Assembly: GCF_002929225.1 (NCBI RefSeq)
Contig: NZ_PISM01000004.1
Span: 248,001-312,000 of the forward strand
Direction: 5' to 3'
Length of the DNA: 64,000 nt
From: Stutzerimonas kunmingensis
GTDB taxonomy: Bacteria; Pseudomonadota; Gammaproteobacteria; Pseudomonadales; Pseudomonadaceae
Positions 1-10,288 of this stretch are shown here, one piece after another (the stretch's first letter is position 1; every line of letters begins with the position of its first letter). The notes under the pieces are model-generated. The model saw only the letters and a program-made list of their open reading frames with translations. It had not been told where the DNA came from and made no database searches. Position numbers and translations under genes: made by a program.

Positions 1-270
1 GGCCATGTTGCGGATGACCCGCTCGGCATCGGCGCCTTCCGGCACGTTCTCGACGAAGCTGGTCTTCACCTTGTCGCCCAGTTTTTCTTCCATGTACTTG
101 CGGCCCTGCTCGTGCTGGTAGGTCCAGCCGTGGTCGCCGATCGGGCCGATGTAGACGAAGCCGACCTTCAACGGATCGGCGGCCGACGCCGCGGCGGTCG
201 TCAGTGCGGCGCTGAAGCCGATCGCTGCGGCGAGTGCACGCAGCAGGGTTTTCCGAGTGTTGTTCTGCAT
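1..270 (-). CDS. BMP-family ABC transporter substrate-binding protein (partial, N-terminus only)
   Basis: The gene runs off the left edge, so only the first 90 residues are visible. A basic N-terminus and an alanine-rich hydrophobic stretch form a Sec signal peptide, with probable cleavage near residue 30 (ASA/AD). The mature start DPLKVGFVYIGPIGDHGWTY is typical of the BMP/Med family of periplasmic nucleoside- or purine-binding proteins. The ATG at 270 is preceded by an AGGAG-like site. It lies downstream of, and on the same strand as, an 8-oxoguanine deaminase, so a role in taking up purines or nucleosides is likely. The ligand cannot be told from this fragment. Confidence 0.85.
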   Translation of the reverse strand, partial: MQNNTRKTLLRALAAAIGFSAALTTAAASAADPLKVGFVYIGPIGDHGWTYQHEQGRKYMEEKLGDKVKTSFVENVPEGADAERVIRNMA

Positions 271-320
271 GGCGGGTGACGCTCCTGTTTGTCTAGCTAC
301 AGAGCCTATGTTGGCTGATA

Positions 321-345
321 GCTGGTTAGCAAAAAGCTGACCAAC
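321..345. promoter_or_regulatory. Imperfect dyad, candidate operator upstream of the BMP gene
   Basis: GCTGGTTAGC and GCTGACCAAC are near-perfect inverted halves around a five-base A-tract. They lie about 50 bp upstream of the BMP start codon, in the 203-bp gap before the deaminase. The layout looks like a binding site for a dimeric repressor. As RNA it would form a stem with one mismatch and one wobble pair. No regulator gene is in view, so the assignment is inference. Confidence 0.4.
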
Positions 346-404
346 TGGACAGATACCTTCTTTGTGTCGGATTGCGGGCGCTTCGACTCGACGCTGATGC
401 CTGG

Positions 405-463
405 TCGAGGCTTGCGCTGGTGCGCCAGTAATCCACGGCGCCCAGCTTTGGTGCAAGCCTCGA
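405..463 (-). other. Long-armed inverted repeat just downstream of the deaminase stop codon
   Basis: TCGAGGCTTGC (405-415) and GCAAGCCTCGA (453-463) are perfect 11-bp complementary arms around a 37-nt loop. The loop contains a smaller CTGG/CCAG stem. The element begins 10 nt after the deaminase stop codon. It may be a 3' stabilising structure or a factor-assisted terminator between the deaminase and the BMP gene. There is no T-tract. Confidence 0.45.
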
Positions 464-473
464 TCATTGCCGA

Positions 474-1829
474 TTAGCCGTTTACCAGCTGCCGGGCCGC
501 CTGCTGGTGATCGGCGATCAGCCTCTGTACGTCGAGGCCTTCGACCTGGCCGTCGATGACACGCCACTTGCCGCCAACCATCACCCGGTCGGCGCGGTCG
601 GCGGCGCACAGCAGCAGCGCGGCGACGGGATCGTGGCTGCCGGAGAAGCGCAGTTCGTCGAGCTTGAACAGGGCCAGATCAGCCTGCTTGCCGACCGCCA
701 GCTCGCCGATGTCGCTGCGGCCGAGCAGCCGCGCCGAACCAAGGGTCGCCCAGCCTAGGACCTTCTCTGGCGTGATCTTCTCGGCGCCGTAGCGCAGGCG
801 CCCGATGAACAGCGCCTGACGCGCTTCGAGCATCATGTTGGAGGCATCGTTCGAGGCCGAGCCGTCGACGCCCAGGCCGATGATGGCGCCCTTGTCCTCG
901 AGCTCCAGCGTGTGGCAGATGCCGGAGGCCAGGCGCATGTTGGAACTCGGGCAATGGCAGATGCCGACACCGGCCGCGCCCAGGCGGTGGATTTCCACCT
1001 GATTGAAGTGGATGCCATGGGCCAGCCAGGTCCGTGGGCCGAGCCAGCCGACGCTCTGCAGGTAATCCACGGTGCGCATGCCGAAGCGTTGTGCACAGAA
1101 CTCCTGTTCGTCCAGGGTCTCGGCCAGGTGGGTATGCAGGCGCACGTCGCGTGCTTCGGCCAGCTCCGCGCAGGTGCGCATGATGTCGGTGGTGACCGAG
1201 AACGGCGAGCAGGGCGCCAGGGCGATCTGGATCTGCGCGCCGTCGCCGCGTTCGTGGTAGCGGTCGATCAGCCGCTCGCTGTCGGCGAGGATGGTTTCGG
1301 CGTCCTGCACCACGCTCTTGCAGGGCAGGCCGCCGTTCTCCTTGGACAGGTTCATCGAGCCGCGGGTGAGCATGGCGCGCATGCCCAGTTCGCGGACGGC
1401 CTCGACCTGAATGTCGATGGCATCCTCGAGCCCGCCCGGAAACAGGTAGTGGTGATCCGCCGCCGTAGTGCAGCCGGACAGCAGCAGTTCGGCCAGCGCC
1501 ACCTTGCTCGCCAGCTGCAATGCCTCTGGAGTGAGCCGCGCCCAGACCGGGTAGAGGGTCAGCAACCAGTTGAACAGCGGCTCGTTGACCACCGGCGCCC
1601 AGGCGCGGGTGAGGGTCTGGTAGAAGTGGTGGTGGGTGTTGATCAGCCCCGGCAATACCACGTGCTCACGGGCGTCGAAGGTTTCATCCACCGGCAGCGT
1701 GGGCGTGGCGCCGGCGGCAAGCAGTTCGGTGATGACACCGTCTTCGATCACCAGTCCGCCTTGGGCTTTCTGGTCGTTGGCAGTGAAGAGGGCGAGGGGA
1801 TTCTTGATCCAGATTCGATGAGCAGCCAT
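474..1829 (-). CDS. 8-oxoguanine deaminase (amidohydrolase family)
   Basis: This 451-residue cytosolic metal-dependent amidohydrolase is of the ATZ/TRZ-like type. The metal-binding THHHF cluster sits at residues 65-69, followed by conserved HTHLAET and GVDGSASND blocks that supply further ligands and the catalytic Asp. The sequence resembles the Pseudomonas enzyme characterised as 8-oxoguanine deaminase, which converts 8-oxoguanine to urate plus ammonia. Length is normal and the ATG at 1829 follows a GAAAG-type ribosome site. The adjacent BMP transporter gene supports a purine scavenging role. Guanine, isocytosine or a pterin as substrate cannot be excluded by sequence alone. Confidence 0.85.
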   Translation of the reverse strand: MAAHRIWIKNPLALFTANDQKAQGGLVIEDGVITELLAAGATPTLPVDETFDAREHVVLPGLINTHHHFYQTLTRAWAPVVNEPLFNWLLTLYPVWARLTPEALQLASKVALAELLLSGCTTAADHHYLFPGGLEDAIDIQVEAVRELGMRAMLTRGSMNLSKENGGLPCKSVVQDAETILADSERLIDRYHERGDGAQIQIALAPCSPFSVTTDIMRTCAELAEARDVRLHTHLAETLDEQEFCAQRFGMRTVDYLQSVGWLGPRTWLAHGIHFNQVEIHRLGAAGVGICHCPSSNMRLASGICHTLELEDKGAIIGLGVDGSASNDASNMMLEARQALFIGRLRYGAEKITPEKVLGWATLGSARLLGRSDIGELAVGKQADLALFKLDELRFSGSHDPVAALLLCAADRADRVMVGGKWRVIDGQVEGLDVQRLIADHQQAARQLVNG

Positions 1830-2043
1830 GGCCGGCTTTCTCCTGAATGGTTGAGTTCAGAGTAGCCAGCTCAGTTATGCCCTGTCTGCTGATCCAGGGG
1901 GGCGGAGGGGCTGCCTCTGCCGCGGGCCGAAAGATAAGGGATGTCACAGGGGCTGCCAAGGCCTGGCTAGTGGCAACAGTCTTGAATCCGGCACCGAATT
2001 CAGCCTGTCGCAGACAAGCCAGACCCATGAGAGCGCGCGGCGA

Positions 2044-2724
2044 TCACCAGGGCAGCGGATTGCCCTGGTAATCCAGATACCGATGCCCGCCCTGACCAAT
2101 GGCCTGGGTAACCTGCTCGACCATCCCCCGCGTGCTGGTCTCGACATCCAGCGGAGCCTGGTCGCCTCCCATGTCAGTCTTGACCCAACCCGGATGCATC
2201 GACAGCACGGTCAGCTTCGTTTCACCCAATCCAGCAACAAAGGTGCGCGTCATGTGATTCAGCGCGGCCTTGCTCGCGCCGTACAGGTCCATGCCCATGC
2301 CCGGACCGGTTTCGACGCTGCCGAGGATGGAACTCATAAAGACGATCACGCCCTGCGCAGGATCGACCAGCGGCAGCAACCGCTCGGCCAGGCGCACCGG
2401 TGCGACGGCATTGGTGAAGAACAGCTGGCCGACTTCCGTTTGAGTGGCTTGCGTGGCTGGTTTGTCCTGCGGGCCGGCGACGCCGGCGTTGACGAATAGC
2501 ACGTCGAGTCTGGTACCGGCCAGGCGGGCCGCCAGCTGGTCTACGCTGCCTGCATCGTCCATATCCAGCGTTTCGACGCGCACCTGCGGTATCTGGCTGA
2601 GGGCTTCGGCGTGCTGCGGGTTGCGCACCGTGGCGATCACCTGCCAGCCTGCGGCGCAGAACTGTTTCGCCAGGCCGAGGCCCAGACCGCGGGAAGCGCC
2701 GATGATGAGTGCTGTTTTTTGCAT
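2044..2724 (-). CDS. Short-chain dehydrogenase/reductase
   Basis: This 226-residue classical SDR has the cofactor motif GASRGLG at residues 9-15, NAG at 79-81, Ser at 131/132 and the catalytic YxxxK at Y148-K152. The fold is a single Rossmann domain using NAD(P)H; the basic residue R12 in the glycine loop hints at NADPH. I chose the ATG at 2724 because GAGGA lies at the right distance upstream. Longer in-frame readings add about 95 residues of low-complexity sequence with no homology to the family. Substrate unknown. It appears to be monocistronic and transcribed away from the P-type ATPase. Confidence 0.85.
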   Translation of the reverse strand: MQKTALIIGASRGLGLGLAKQFCAAGWQVIATVRNPQHAEALSQIPQVRVETLDMDDAGSVDQLAARLAGTRLDVLFVNAGVAGPQDKPATQATQTEVGQLFFTNAVAPVRLAERLLPLVDPAQGVIVFMSSILGSVETGPGMGMDLYGASKAALNHMTRTFVAGLGETKLTVLSMHPGWVKTDMGGDQAPLDVETSTRGMVEQVTQAIGQGGHRYLDYQGNPLPW

Positions 2725-2930
2725 GCTGCGTCCTCGGTAGGTCATGACTGACCGGCAAGAATAGCGCGGCTGCGACGCGCGCGTGCAGCAATGCTGGGGT
2801 GCGACATCTGGTCGTCGTGCGAGTGTTGCAAGCGGTTTCGCGGCGGTGGTCATAGGGGCGCTGTTTCGGCTCTGATGGGCCAGCGTTGCCGGTGTTTCCG
2901 GCATCATCGAATCAAGATCAGGGGGATCCA

Positions 2931-5648
2931 ATGCCCGACCCGCAAACACAGTTGAACCGCTGGCATGCTCGGCAGAGCGATGAGGCGTTGCTCGAACTGG
3001 AGTCCTCAAGCGCCGGCCTCAGCCACGAACAGGCCCGGCAGCGCCTGCTGCAATACGGTCCCAATCGGCTCGATGAGGCCAAGCCGGCGAGTGTCTGGCA
3101 GCGCCTGCTGCGTCATCTCAACAATCTTCTGCTTTATGTGCTGATCGCCGCGGCGCTGGTAACCGGCCTGATGGGGCATCTGGTCGACACCTTCGTGATC
3201 CTGGCGGTGGTGGTGGTCAACGTGGTGATCGGCTTCGTCCAGGAGGGCAAGGCGGAAAAAGCGCTGCAGGCGATTCGGCATCTGCTGGCGCCGCACGCGG
3301 TGGTGTTGCGCGATGGCCGCCAGCGGGACCTCGATGCCGCCGAGCTGGTGCCCGGGGATGTGGTACTGCTGGCTTCCGGCGACAGCCTGCCGGCGGACGT
3401 GCGGCTGCTGCAGGCGCGCAACCTGCGTATCGACGAGGCGGCGTTGACCGGCGAATCGGTGCCAGTCGACAAGCAGGTCGAGGCCGTGGCCGCCGATGCT
3501 TCCATCGGTGATCGGCTTTGCATGGGCTATGCCGGCACGCTGGTGACCCAGGGCCAGGCGCGTGCGGTGGTGGTCGCCACGGGCGCGGCGACGGAGATCG
3601 GGCGTATCGGGACGATGCTGGAATCGGTCGAACAGGGCACCACGCCGCTGCTGCGCAAGATGTCCGATGTCGGCCGGGCGCTGACAGCCGTGATCCTGGC
3701 CGCGGGCGCTCTGCTGTTCCTGTTCGGCACGCTGGTGCGGGGCATGGGCGCCGGTGAGATGTTCATGGCGGCGGTGGGGCTTTCGGTCGCGGCGATCCCC
3801 GAGGGGCTGCCGGCGATCATGACCATCACCCTGGCCATCGGCGTGCAGCGTATGGCCAGTCGCAATGCAGTGATCCGGCGCCTGCCGGCGGTGGAGACGC
3901 TGGGCTCGGTGACGGTGATCTGCTCGGACAAGACCGGCACCCTGACGCGCAACGAGATGACGGTGCAGGAAGTGATCTGCGCCGGGCAGGCACTGGAGGT
4001 CGAAGGCGCGGGCTATGCACCGCAAGGTGCGTTGCTGTTCGAGGGCGTGCCAGTCGAACCGGCGGCGCTGGCAGAACGCACGCTGGCAGCCAGCGCGCTT
4101 GCCGAAGCCGCGGCGCTGTGCAACGACGCCAGCCTGCACGAGAAGGACGGACTGTGGGCCCTTGCCGGCGACCCCACCGAGGGCGCGTTGCTGACCCTGG
4201 CGATGAAAGCAGGACTGTCGCCGGCCAACCTCCACGTCGACCGTCCGCGGCTGGACGTGATTCCCTTCGAGTCGGAACACCGCTTCATGGCGACTCTGCA
4301 CGCTTGCGAAGGCGGCAGCGAAGTGCTGGTCAAGGGCGCGCCGGAACGGATCCTGGCCATGTGCGCGCGGCAGCTCGAGGCCGACGGCCAGGAGCGGCTG
4401 CTGGATCAGTCGCACTGGCATGAACAGGTCGAGGCGCAGGCGCGGGCCGGTCGTCGCGTGCTGGCCCTGGCGCGGCGCAGGCTGCCGGCCGGCAAGGAGG
4501 CGATCGAGCATGCCGACGTTGCCAGCGAGCTGACCCTGCTCGGGCTGGTCGGCATTATCGATCCGCCGCGTGACGAGGCGATCCGTGCGGTGGCACAGTG
4601 CCGTGCAGCTGGCATTCGTGTGGTGATGATCACCGGCGACCACGGCGTCACTGCCAGTGCCATTGCCAGACAGCTGGGCATGGGGGATGACATCAAGGCG
4701 ATCACCGGGCCGGAGCTGGAGCTGATGGATGAAGCGGCCATGCGCCAGGCCGTCGCCGAGGCCCGGGTGTTCGCCCGCGCCAGTCCGGAACACAAGCTGC
4801 GCCTGGTGCGTGCGCTGCAGGCCAATGGCGAGGTGGTCGCCATGACCGGCGATGGGGTCAACGACGCGCCAGCGCTGAAGCAGGCAGATGTCGGCGTGGC
4901 CATGGGCATGAAGGGCACCGAGGCGGCCAAGCAGGCCGGCGCCATCGTGCTGGCGGACGACAACTTCGCCTCCATCGCCCATGCGGTGGAAGAAGGGCGC
5001 ACCGTCTACGACAACCTGCGCAAGACTGTGACCTTCCTGCTGCCGATCAACGGCGGCGAGTCGCTGTCGCTGCTGCTGGCGGTGCTGCTCGGCATCGCGC
5101 TGCCGATCACGCCGGTGCAGGTGTTGTGGGTCAACATGGTCAGCTCGGTGGCGTTGGCCATGGTACTGGCGTTCGAACCGACCGAGGCGGATGTAATGCA
5201 GAGGCCGCCGCGGCGGCCGGACGAGCCGATGCTGTCGCGCTTCGTCATCTGGCGGTTCTTCTTCGTTTCCGCGCTGTTTCTCGCCGGCATCTTCGGCATG
5301 TACCAGTGGATGCTGACGCAGGGCGCGACGATTGAGGCGGCGCGCACCGTCGCAGTCAACACGCTGGTGTGCATGGAGGTGTTTTATCTGTTCAGCGTGC
5401 GTTATCTGAAGGCGCCTTCCTTCACCGTGCAGGGCGTCAAGGGTACGCCGCGGGTGCTGGTGGCGGTGTTCGGTGTGTTCGCCCTGCAGCTGATGTTCAC
5501 CTACGCGCCGTTCATGCAGTCGCTGTTCGCGTCCGAAGCGTTGCCGCTGGCGACCGGTGTGCTGGTGGTGCTGGCCGGGGTGGCCGTGATGGTGATTCTG
5601 GAGATCGAGAAGGCGCTGTTGCGTCGGATGGGCGTTGGCCCGGCGTGA
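2931..5648 (+). CDS. P2-type cation-transporting ATPase (PacL/CtpF-like)
   Basis: A 905-residue inner-membrane P-type ATPase. The N-terminal cation-ATPase domain is followed by TM pairs, an actuator domain with the TGES motif, PEGLPA in TM4 starting at P290, the phosphorylation motif DKTGT with D333, a nucleotide-binding domain, and TGDGVND at 639-645. Four or more C-terminal TMs follow. PEGLPA and NGGES in TM5 place it with P2A/P2B Ca2+, Na+ or H+ pumps, but TM6 reads NMVSS (735-739) where SERCA-type pumps have an Asp. The ion is therefore uncertain. The start is ATG 2931 behind AGGGGGA; an upstream in-frame ATG (2886) lacks a ribosome site. Confidence 0.9.
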   Translation: MPDPQTQLNRWHARQSDEALLELESSSAGLSHEQARQRLLQYGPNRLDEAKPASVWQRLLRHLNNLLLYVLIAAALVTGLMGHLVDTFVILAVVVVNVVIGFVQEGKAEKALQAIRHLLAPHAVVLRDGRQRDLDAAELVPGDVVLLASGDSLPADVRLLQARNLRIDEAALTGESVPVDKQVEAVAADASIGDRLCMGYAGTLVTQGQARAVVVATGAATEIGRIGTMLESVEQGTTPLLRKMSDVGRALTAVILAAGALLFLFGTLVRGMGAGEMFMAAVGLSVAAIPEGLPAIMTITLAIGVQRMASRNAVIRRLPAVETLGSVTVICSDKTGTLTRNEMTVQEVICAGQALEVEGAGYAPQGALLFEGVPVEPAALAERTLAASALAEAAALCNDASLHEKDGLWALAGDPTEGALLTLAMKAGLSPANLHVDRPRLDVIPFESEHRFMATLHACEGGSEVLVKGAPERILAMCARQLEADGQERLLDQSHWHEQVEAQARAGRRVLALARRRLPAGKEAIEHADVASELTLLGLVGIIDPPRDEAIRAVAQCRAAGIRVVMITGDHGVTASAIARQLGMGDDIKAITGPELELMDEAAMRQAVAEARVFARASPEHKLRLVRALQANGEVVAMTGDGVNDAPALKQADVGVAMGMKGTEAAKQAGAIVLADDNFASIAHAVEEGRTVYDNLRKTVTFLLPINGGESLSLLLAVLLGIALPITPVQVLWVNMVSSVALAMVLAFEPTEADVMQRPPRRPDEPMLSRFVIWRFFFVSALFLAGIFGMYQWMLTQGATIEAARTVAVNTLVCMEVFYLFSVRYLKAPSFTVQGVKGTPRVLVAVFGVFALQLMFTYAPFMQSLFASEALPLATGVLVVLAGVAVMVILEIEKALLRRMGVGPA

Positions 5649-5666
5649 GTCAGGCTTGCGCAAAGG

Positions 5667-7202
<1,536 letters not shown>

Positions 7203-7295
7203 CTACGGCAGGGTAATGCTGCCAAACGACCGTGGCGCGCAAGTTCGGCATAATGCCGGCCCGTGCCGCCACCGACTCCGAGAGTTTTGCGAAAC

Positions 7296-7571
7296 ATGAC
7301 CGAGGTTCAGCCCAAGCCCTGGTTCGTCTATCTGGTGCGCGCCGCCAACGGTGCGCTGTACTGCGGTATCAGCGACGATGCGCAGCGTCGTTTCGCCGAG
7401 CACCAGCGCGGGCGCGGGGCGCGTTTCTTTCACTCCAGTCCGGCGCAGGCGCTGGTCTATGTCGAGACTTGCGCCAGCAAGGGCGATGCGTTGCGTCGCG
7501 AGATCGCCATCAAGCGACTGGACAAGCGTGCCAAGGAACGCCTGGTGAGCCTGGCCAGCCCCGTTGCGTGA
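7296..7571 (+). CDS. GIY-YIG nuclease-superfamily protein (YhbQ-like)
   Basis: A 91-residue single-domain protein. VYLV (residues 11-14) and YCGIS (22-26) are the two halves of the GIY-YIG motif, followed by the family Arg and the conserved EH in the next helix. It resembles the UPF0213/YhbQ group of small stand-alone GIY-YIG proteins, which are reported to act on DNA but whose role is poorly defined. ATG 7296 is preferred over the upstream ATG at 7263, which adds a proline-rich tail outside the domain. No ribosome site is strong. The next gene starts about 100 bp later. Confidence 0.8.
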   Translation: MTEVQPKPWFVYLVRAANGALYCGISDDAQRRFAEHQRGRGARFFHSSPAQALVYVETCASKGDALRREIAIKRLDKRAKERLVSLASPVA

Positions 7572-7674
7572 ATGACGCACCAATCAGCCGGTAGGCTCGG
7601 TGGAGCGGAGCGTCTAAGCTGATGCTCTTCCAACGGGGCGACGCCCCATCTCGAGACCTCTGGCGGAGCCTGTC

Positions 7675-8613
7675 ATGCACGAGCTGATCCTGCACCACTA
7701 TCCCACCTCGCCCTTTGCCGAAAAGGCGCGCCTGATGCTGGGGTTCAAGCAGCTGTCCTGGCGCTCGGTAATGATCCCTCCGGTCATGCCCAAGCCCGAC
7801 CTGACCGCGCTCACCGGCGGTTATCGACGCACGCCGGTGTTGCAGGTCGGCGCCGACATCTATTGCGACACCGCCCTGATCGCGCGTCGGCTCGAGGCCG
7901 AAAAGACCACCCCGGCGCTGTTCCCGGAAGGCCAGGAGTTCACCGCCGCGACGCTTGCCCAGTGGGCCGATTCGGTGCTGTTCCTGAACGCCGTGAGCCT
8001 GGTGTTCCAGCCCGAATCCATGGCCGTCCGCTTCGCCCAGGTGCCCAAGGAGTTCGTCCAGATATTCAGCAAGGACCGTGCGCAGCTGTTCTCCAACGGA
8101 TCGGTCAGTCGCGTTCCGCTGGAGCAGGCTAAGAGTGATTGGCCAACCTTCATGACGCGCCTGCAGCAGCAGCTGGCGCGGGAGGAGGGCGAGTTCCTGT
8201 TTGGTGCGGCGCCGTCGATTGCCGACTTCGCCGTCGCGCATTGCCTGTGGTTCCTGCGTGCGACGCCGGTCACCGCGCCGCTGGTGGATGGGTACCCGGA
8301 GGTGGCGGCCTGGCTTGGCAAGGTACTCGGCGTGGGCCATGGCTCCAGCAGCGAGCTATCCGCCGAGGATGCGCTGCGCATGGCGCTGGAGGCCGAGCCT
8401 GCGCCGCTGCCGGACGAAGCATTCAGCGAGCCGAATGGTTTTCAGGAAGGGCAGAATGTGGCCATCGCCGCAGTGGATTACGGCGCCGATCCGGTCGAGG
8501 GTGAGTTGGTCTTCGCCGGTAGCGAAGAGCTGATCCTGCGCCGCAGCGATGACCGCACCGGGGTCGTACACGTGCACTTCCCGCGTGTCGGCTATCGCAT
8601 CGAGGCGCGCTGA
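7675..8613 (+). CDS. Glutathione S-transferase-family protein with C-terminal extension
   Basis: A 312-residue protein. Residues 1-80 form a thioredoxin-fold GST-N domain: HHYPTSPFAEKAR, then cis-Pro in RRTPVLQ, then DTALIARRLE. Residues ~90-225 form an all-helical GST-C domain. About 75 residues beyond a usual GST (roughly 235-312) are predicted mostly beta and end in HVHFPRVGYRIEAR. I do not recognise this extension. The substrate is unknown, and the glutathione-site residue could be Ser11. The ATG at 7675 follows GGAG. It converges on the DUF4344 gene with a 7-bp gap. Confidence 0.8.
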   Translation: MHELILHHYPTSPFAEKARLMLGFKQLSWRSVMIPPVMPKPDLTALTGGYRRTPVLQVGADIYCDTALIARRLEAEKTTPALFPEGQEFTAATLAQWADSVLFLNAVSLVFQPESMAVRFAQVPKEFVQIFSKDRAQLFSNGSVSRVPLEQAKSDWPTFMTRLQQQLAREEGEFLFGAAPSIADFAVAHCLWFLRATPVTAPLVDGYPEVAAWLGKVLGVGHGSSSELSAEDALRMALEAEPAPLPDEAFSEPNGFQEGQNVAIAAVDYGADPVEGELVFAGSEELILRRSDDRTGVVHVHFPRVGYRIEAR

Positions 8614-8620
8614 AGGCGCC

Positions 8621-9466
8621 TCAGCGCGGCGTCGGTGATTCGCCGGCGCGCAGCTTTGGCAGCTCGCGGGCGAGCGTGCGGAAGTAGGCGATGCGCTCGT
8701 AGCACAGCGTGAGCTCACCGCTGATGCGGTTGAACCAGGCGTCCGGCGCGCCGCAGGTGGACATGCGCAGGGTCAGGTCGCGGGGCAGCTCGAAGGCATC
8801 GCTTGCCTTCGCCGCGACCGCTTCCAGCTCGCCGCCAGCGCGAATCTTTTCCAGCAGTTCGGCACCACCCGGCAGATGTCCGGGGGGAGTGTCGTAGATC
8901 ACCTGAATGCGGTGCCGCGCCGGTCGCTCGTCGCTGCGGCCGAAGTGCTCGCGAAACCACTGCACTGCGTGGGCCGCCTGTTCGTATTCCTCGGGACAGT
9001 ACAGCGCGCGTTCCACCGGCAAGCCGCTGACTTCCAGCACCCAGTCGAGCCGATCCGGGTCGCTGCCGTAGGCCAGGCAGGCGATGTTGTAGAAGCGCTG
9101 GGCGTCCAGCGCATGGCTGTCCCAGACCGGCACCGGGGAGCCGTCGCGTTCCGCGTGCTGCCATTCCAGACGCCAGTAATCGGCAACATCCATCAGCTTG
9201 GCGTAGAAATCGTCGCGGTGCTGTTCCTGCTGCAACAGGAACAGGCCCATGAAGCCGAGCTGGTCGGCGGCGTCTTCCTCACGCCCCAGTACCGGCAGCT
9301 GCAGTTCGCTGATCAGCAGGTGCCCCATCTCGTGCATCAGGGTGAACTCGGAGTTGGCGACCGTGAAGCGGACCTCGTCCACCGACAGTTCCGGCGCTGT
9401 TTCGCCTTGCTGCGCCTGCGCCTGCGCCAGCAGCGGCAGAAGCAGCAACAGAGCGAAGCGCTTCAT
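8621..9466 (-). CDS. DUF4344-family putative metallopeptidase, exported
   Basis: A 281-residue protein with a cleavable signal peptide (hydrophobic core 4-14, probable cleavage near AQA/QQ). HEMGH at residues 45-49 is a zincin-type HExxH site, followed by a conserved acidic EEDAADQLG segment likely to give the third ligand. This matches the DUF4344 putative metallopeptidase family, whose substrate is not known to me. Its ATG overlaps the ppk2 stop codon by four bases (ATGA), so translation is probably coupled to ppk2. Expected location is the periplasm. Confidence 0.8.
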   Translation of the reverse strand: MKRFALLLLLPLLAQAQAQQGETAPELSVDEVRFTVANSEFTLMHEMGHLLISELQLPVLGREEDAADQLGFMGLFLLQQEQHRDDFYAKLMDVADYWRLEWQHAERDGSPVPVWDSHALDAQRFYNIACLAYGSDPDRLDWVLEVSGLPVERALYCPEEYEQAAHAVQWFREHFGRSDERPARHRIQVIYDTPPGHLPGGAELLEKIRAGGELEAVAAKASDAFELPRDLTLRMSTCGAPDAWFNRISGELTLCYERIAYFRTLARELPKLRAGESPTPR

Positions 9467-10281
9467 GGCGTGCTGTCCAGATCGGCATGGGTGAATGGCG
9501 CCGGCCGCGCCGGCCAGTCTAGTGCCAGGCGCTCGAACGCGCGGGCGAGCAGGCTGGCGACGAGCAGGTCGCGCAACCAGCGGTGGTCGGCCGGTATCAC
9601 GTACCAGGGTGCTTCGCGGCTGTGGCTTTTGCTCAGCACGGCAGCCCATTGCGCCTGCTGCTGGGCGAAGTTGCGGTGGTCCTGCAGATCGCCGAGGGTC
9701 AGCTTCCAGCGCTTTTCCGGCTGCTCCAGGCGCCGATGCAAGCGCTGCTTCTGCTCGCCGGCAGACAGCTGCAGGTAACACTTGAGCGGCTGGATACTGG
9801 CGGCCGGCAGCTCGCGCTCGAAAGCCAGGATTGCGGACTGGCGCTGCGGGATGTCGGCAGGCGAGCACAGGCCGTCGCGCAGATCGCTGACCAGCGCTTC
9901 GTAGTAGCTGCGATTGAATACGCCGAGCATGCCGGGCACCGGCAGCCGCTCCCGGTAGCGCCAGAGGAAGTCGTGGCGGCGTTCTTCTTCGCTCGGCGCC
10001 TGGAAGCTGTGCGGCGACAGCCCCAGCGGGTCCAGGCCACCCAGCACGCGGCGGATCACGCCGTTCTTGCCGGAGCAGTCCGGCCCCTGCAGCACGAGCA
10101 GCAGGGCGTCGCGGCGGTTGGCCCAGAGCATGGTCTGCTGTACCCGCAGCCATTCCTTCAGGCTTGCCAGCTGCGCTTGAGCCTGTGCTTTGTCCAGGCC
10201 GTAGCAGCGTGCCGGATCGCGCGCCAGCGGCGCCGCCGGGTCGCACAGGCAGTCATCGAGAATGGCGTCCGCCAGGCGCAT
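9463..10281 (-). CDS. ppk2: Polyphosphate kinase 2 family protein
   Basis: A 272-residue cytosolic P-loop kinase. The Walker A segment GPDCSGKNG lies at 66-74, the lid/Walker B region reads SEEERRHDFLWRYRERLP, and FNRSYYE is at 122-128. The FNR-x-xYE form is closer to the polyP:AMP/NMP phosphotransferase branch (class II/III) than to FDRSWYN class I enzymes; this is inference. PPK2 enzymes use polyphosphate to phosphorylate nucleotides. The gene starts 7 bp after the yejK stop codon and overlaps the DUF4344 gene by 4 bp, indicating an operon. Confidence 0.85.
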   Translation of the reverse strand: MRLADAILDDCLCDPAAPLARDPARCYGLDKAQAQAQLASLKEWLRVQQTMLWANRRDALLLVLQGPDCSGKNGVIRRVLGGLDPLGLSPHSFQAPSEEERRHDFLWRYRERLPVPGMLGVFNRSYYEALVSDLRDGLCSPADIPQRQSAILAFERELPAASIQPLKCYLQLSAGEQKQRLHRRLEQPEKRWKLTLGDLQDHRNFAQQQAQWAAVLSKSHSREAPWYVIPADHRWLRDLLVASLLARAFERLALDWPARPAPFTHADLDSTP

Positions 10282-10288
10282 GGCGTGG

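Noticed and set aside
912..1865. 317-codon plus-strand frame over the 8-oxoguanine deaminase gene
   Set aside because: Antisense shadow of a well-supported enzyme gene; no ribosome site or recognisable domain.
2725..3009. N-terminal extension of the short-chain dehydrogenase to 3009
   Set aside because: The extension overlaps the ATPase start region, has no SDR homology, and a proper ribosome site precedes ATG 2724.
3006..5663. 885-codon open frame on the minus strand opposite the P-type ATPase gene
   Set aside because: It mirrors the ATPase gene in a high-GC genome, its translation is His/Gln/Arg-rich low-complexity sequence with no domain, and the plus-strand protein is a clear family member.
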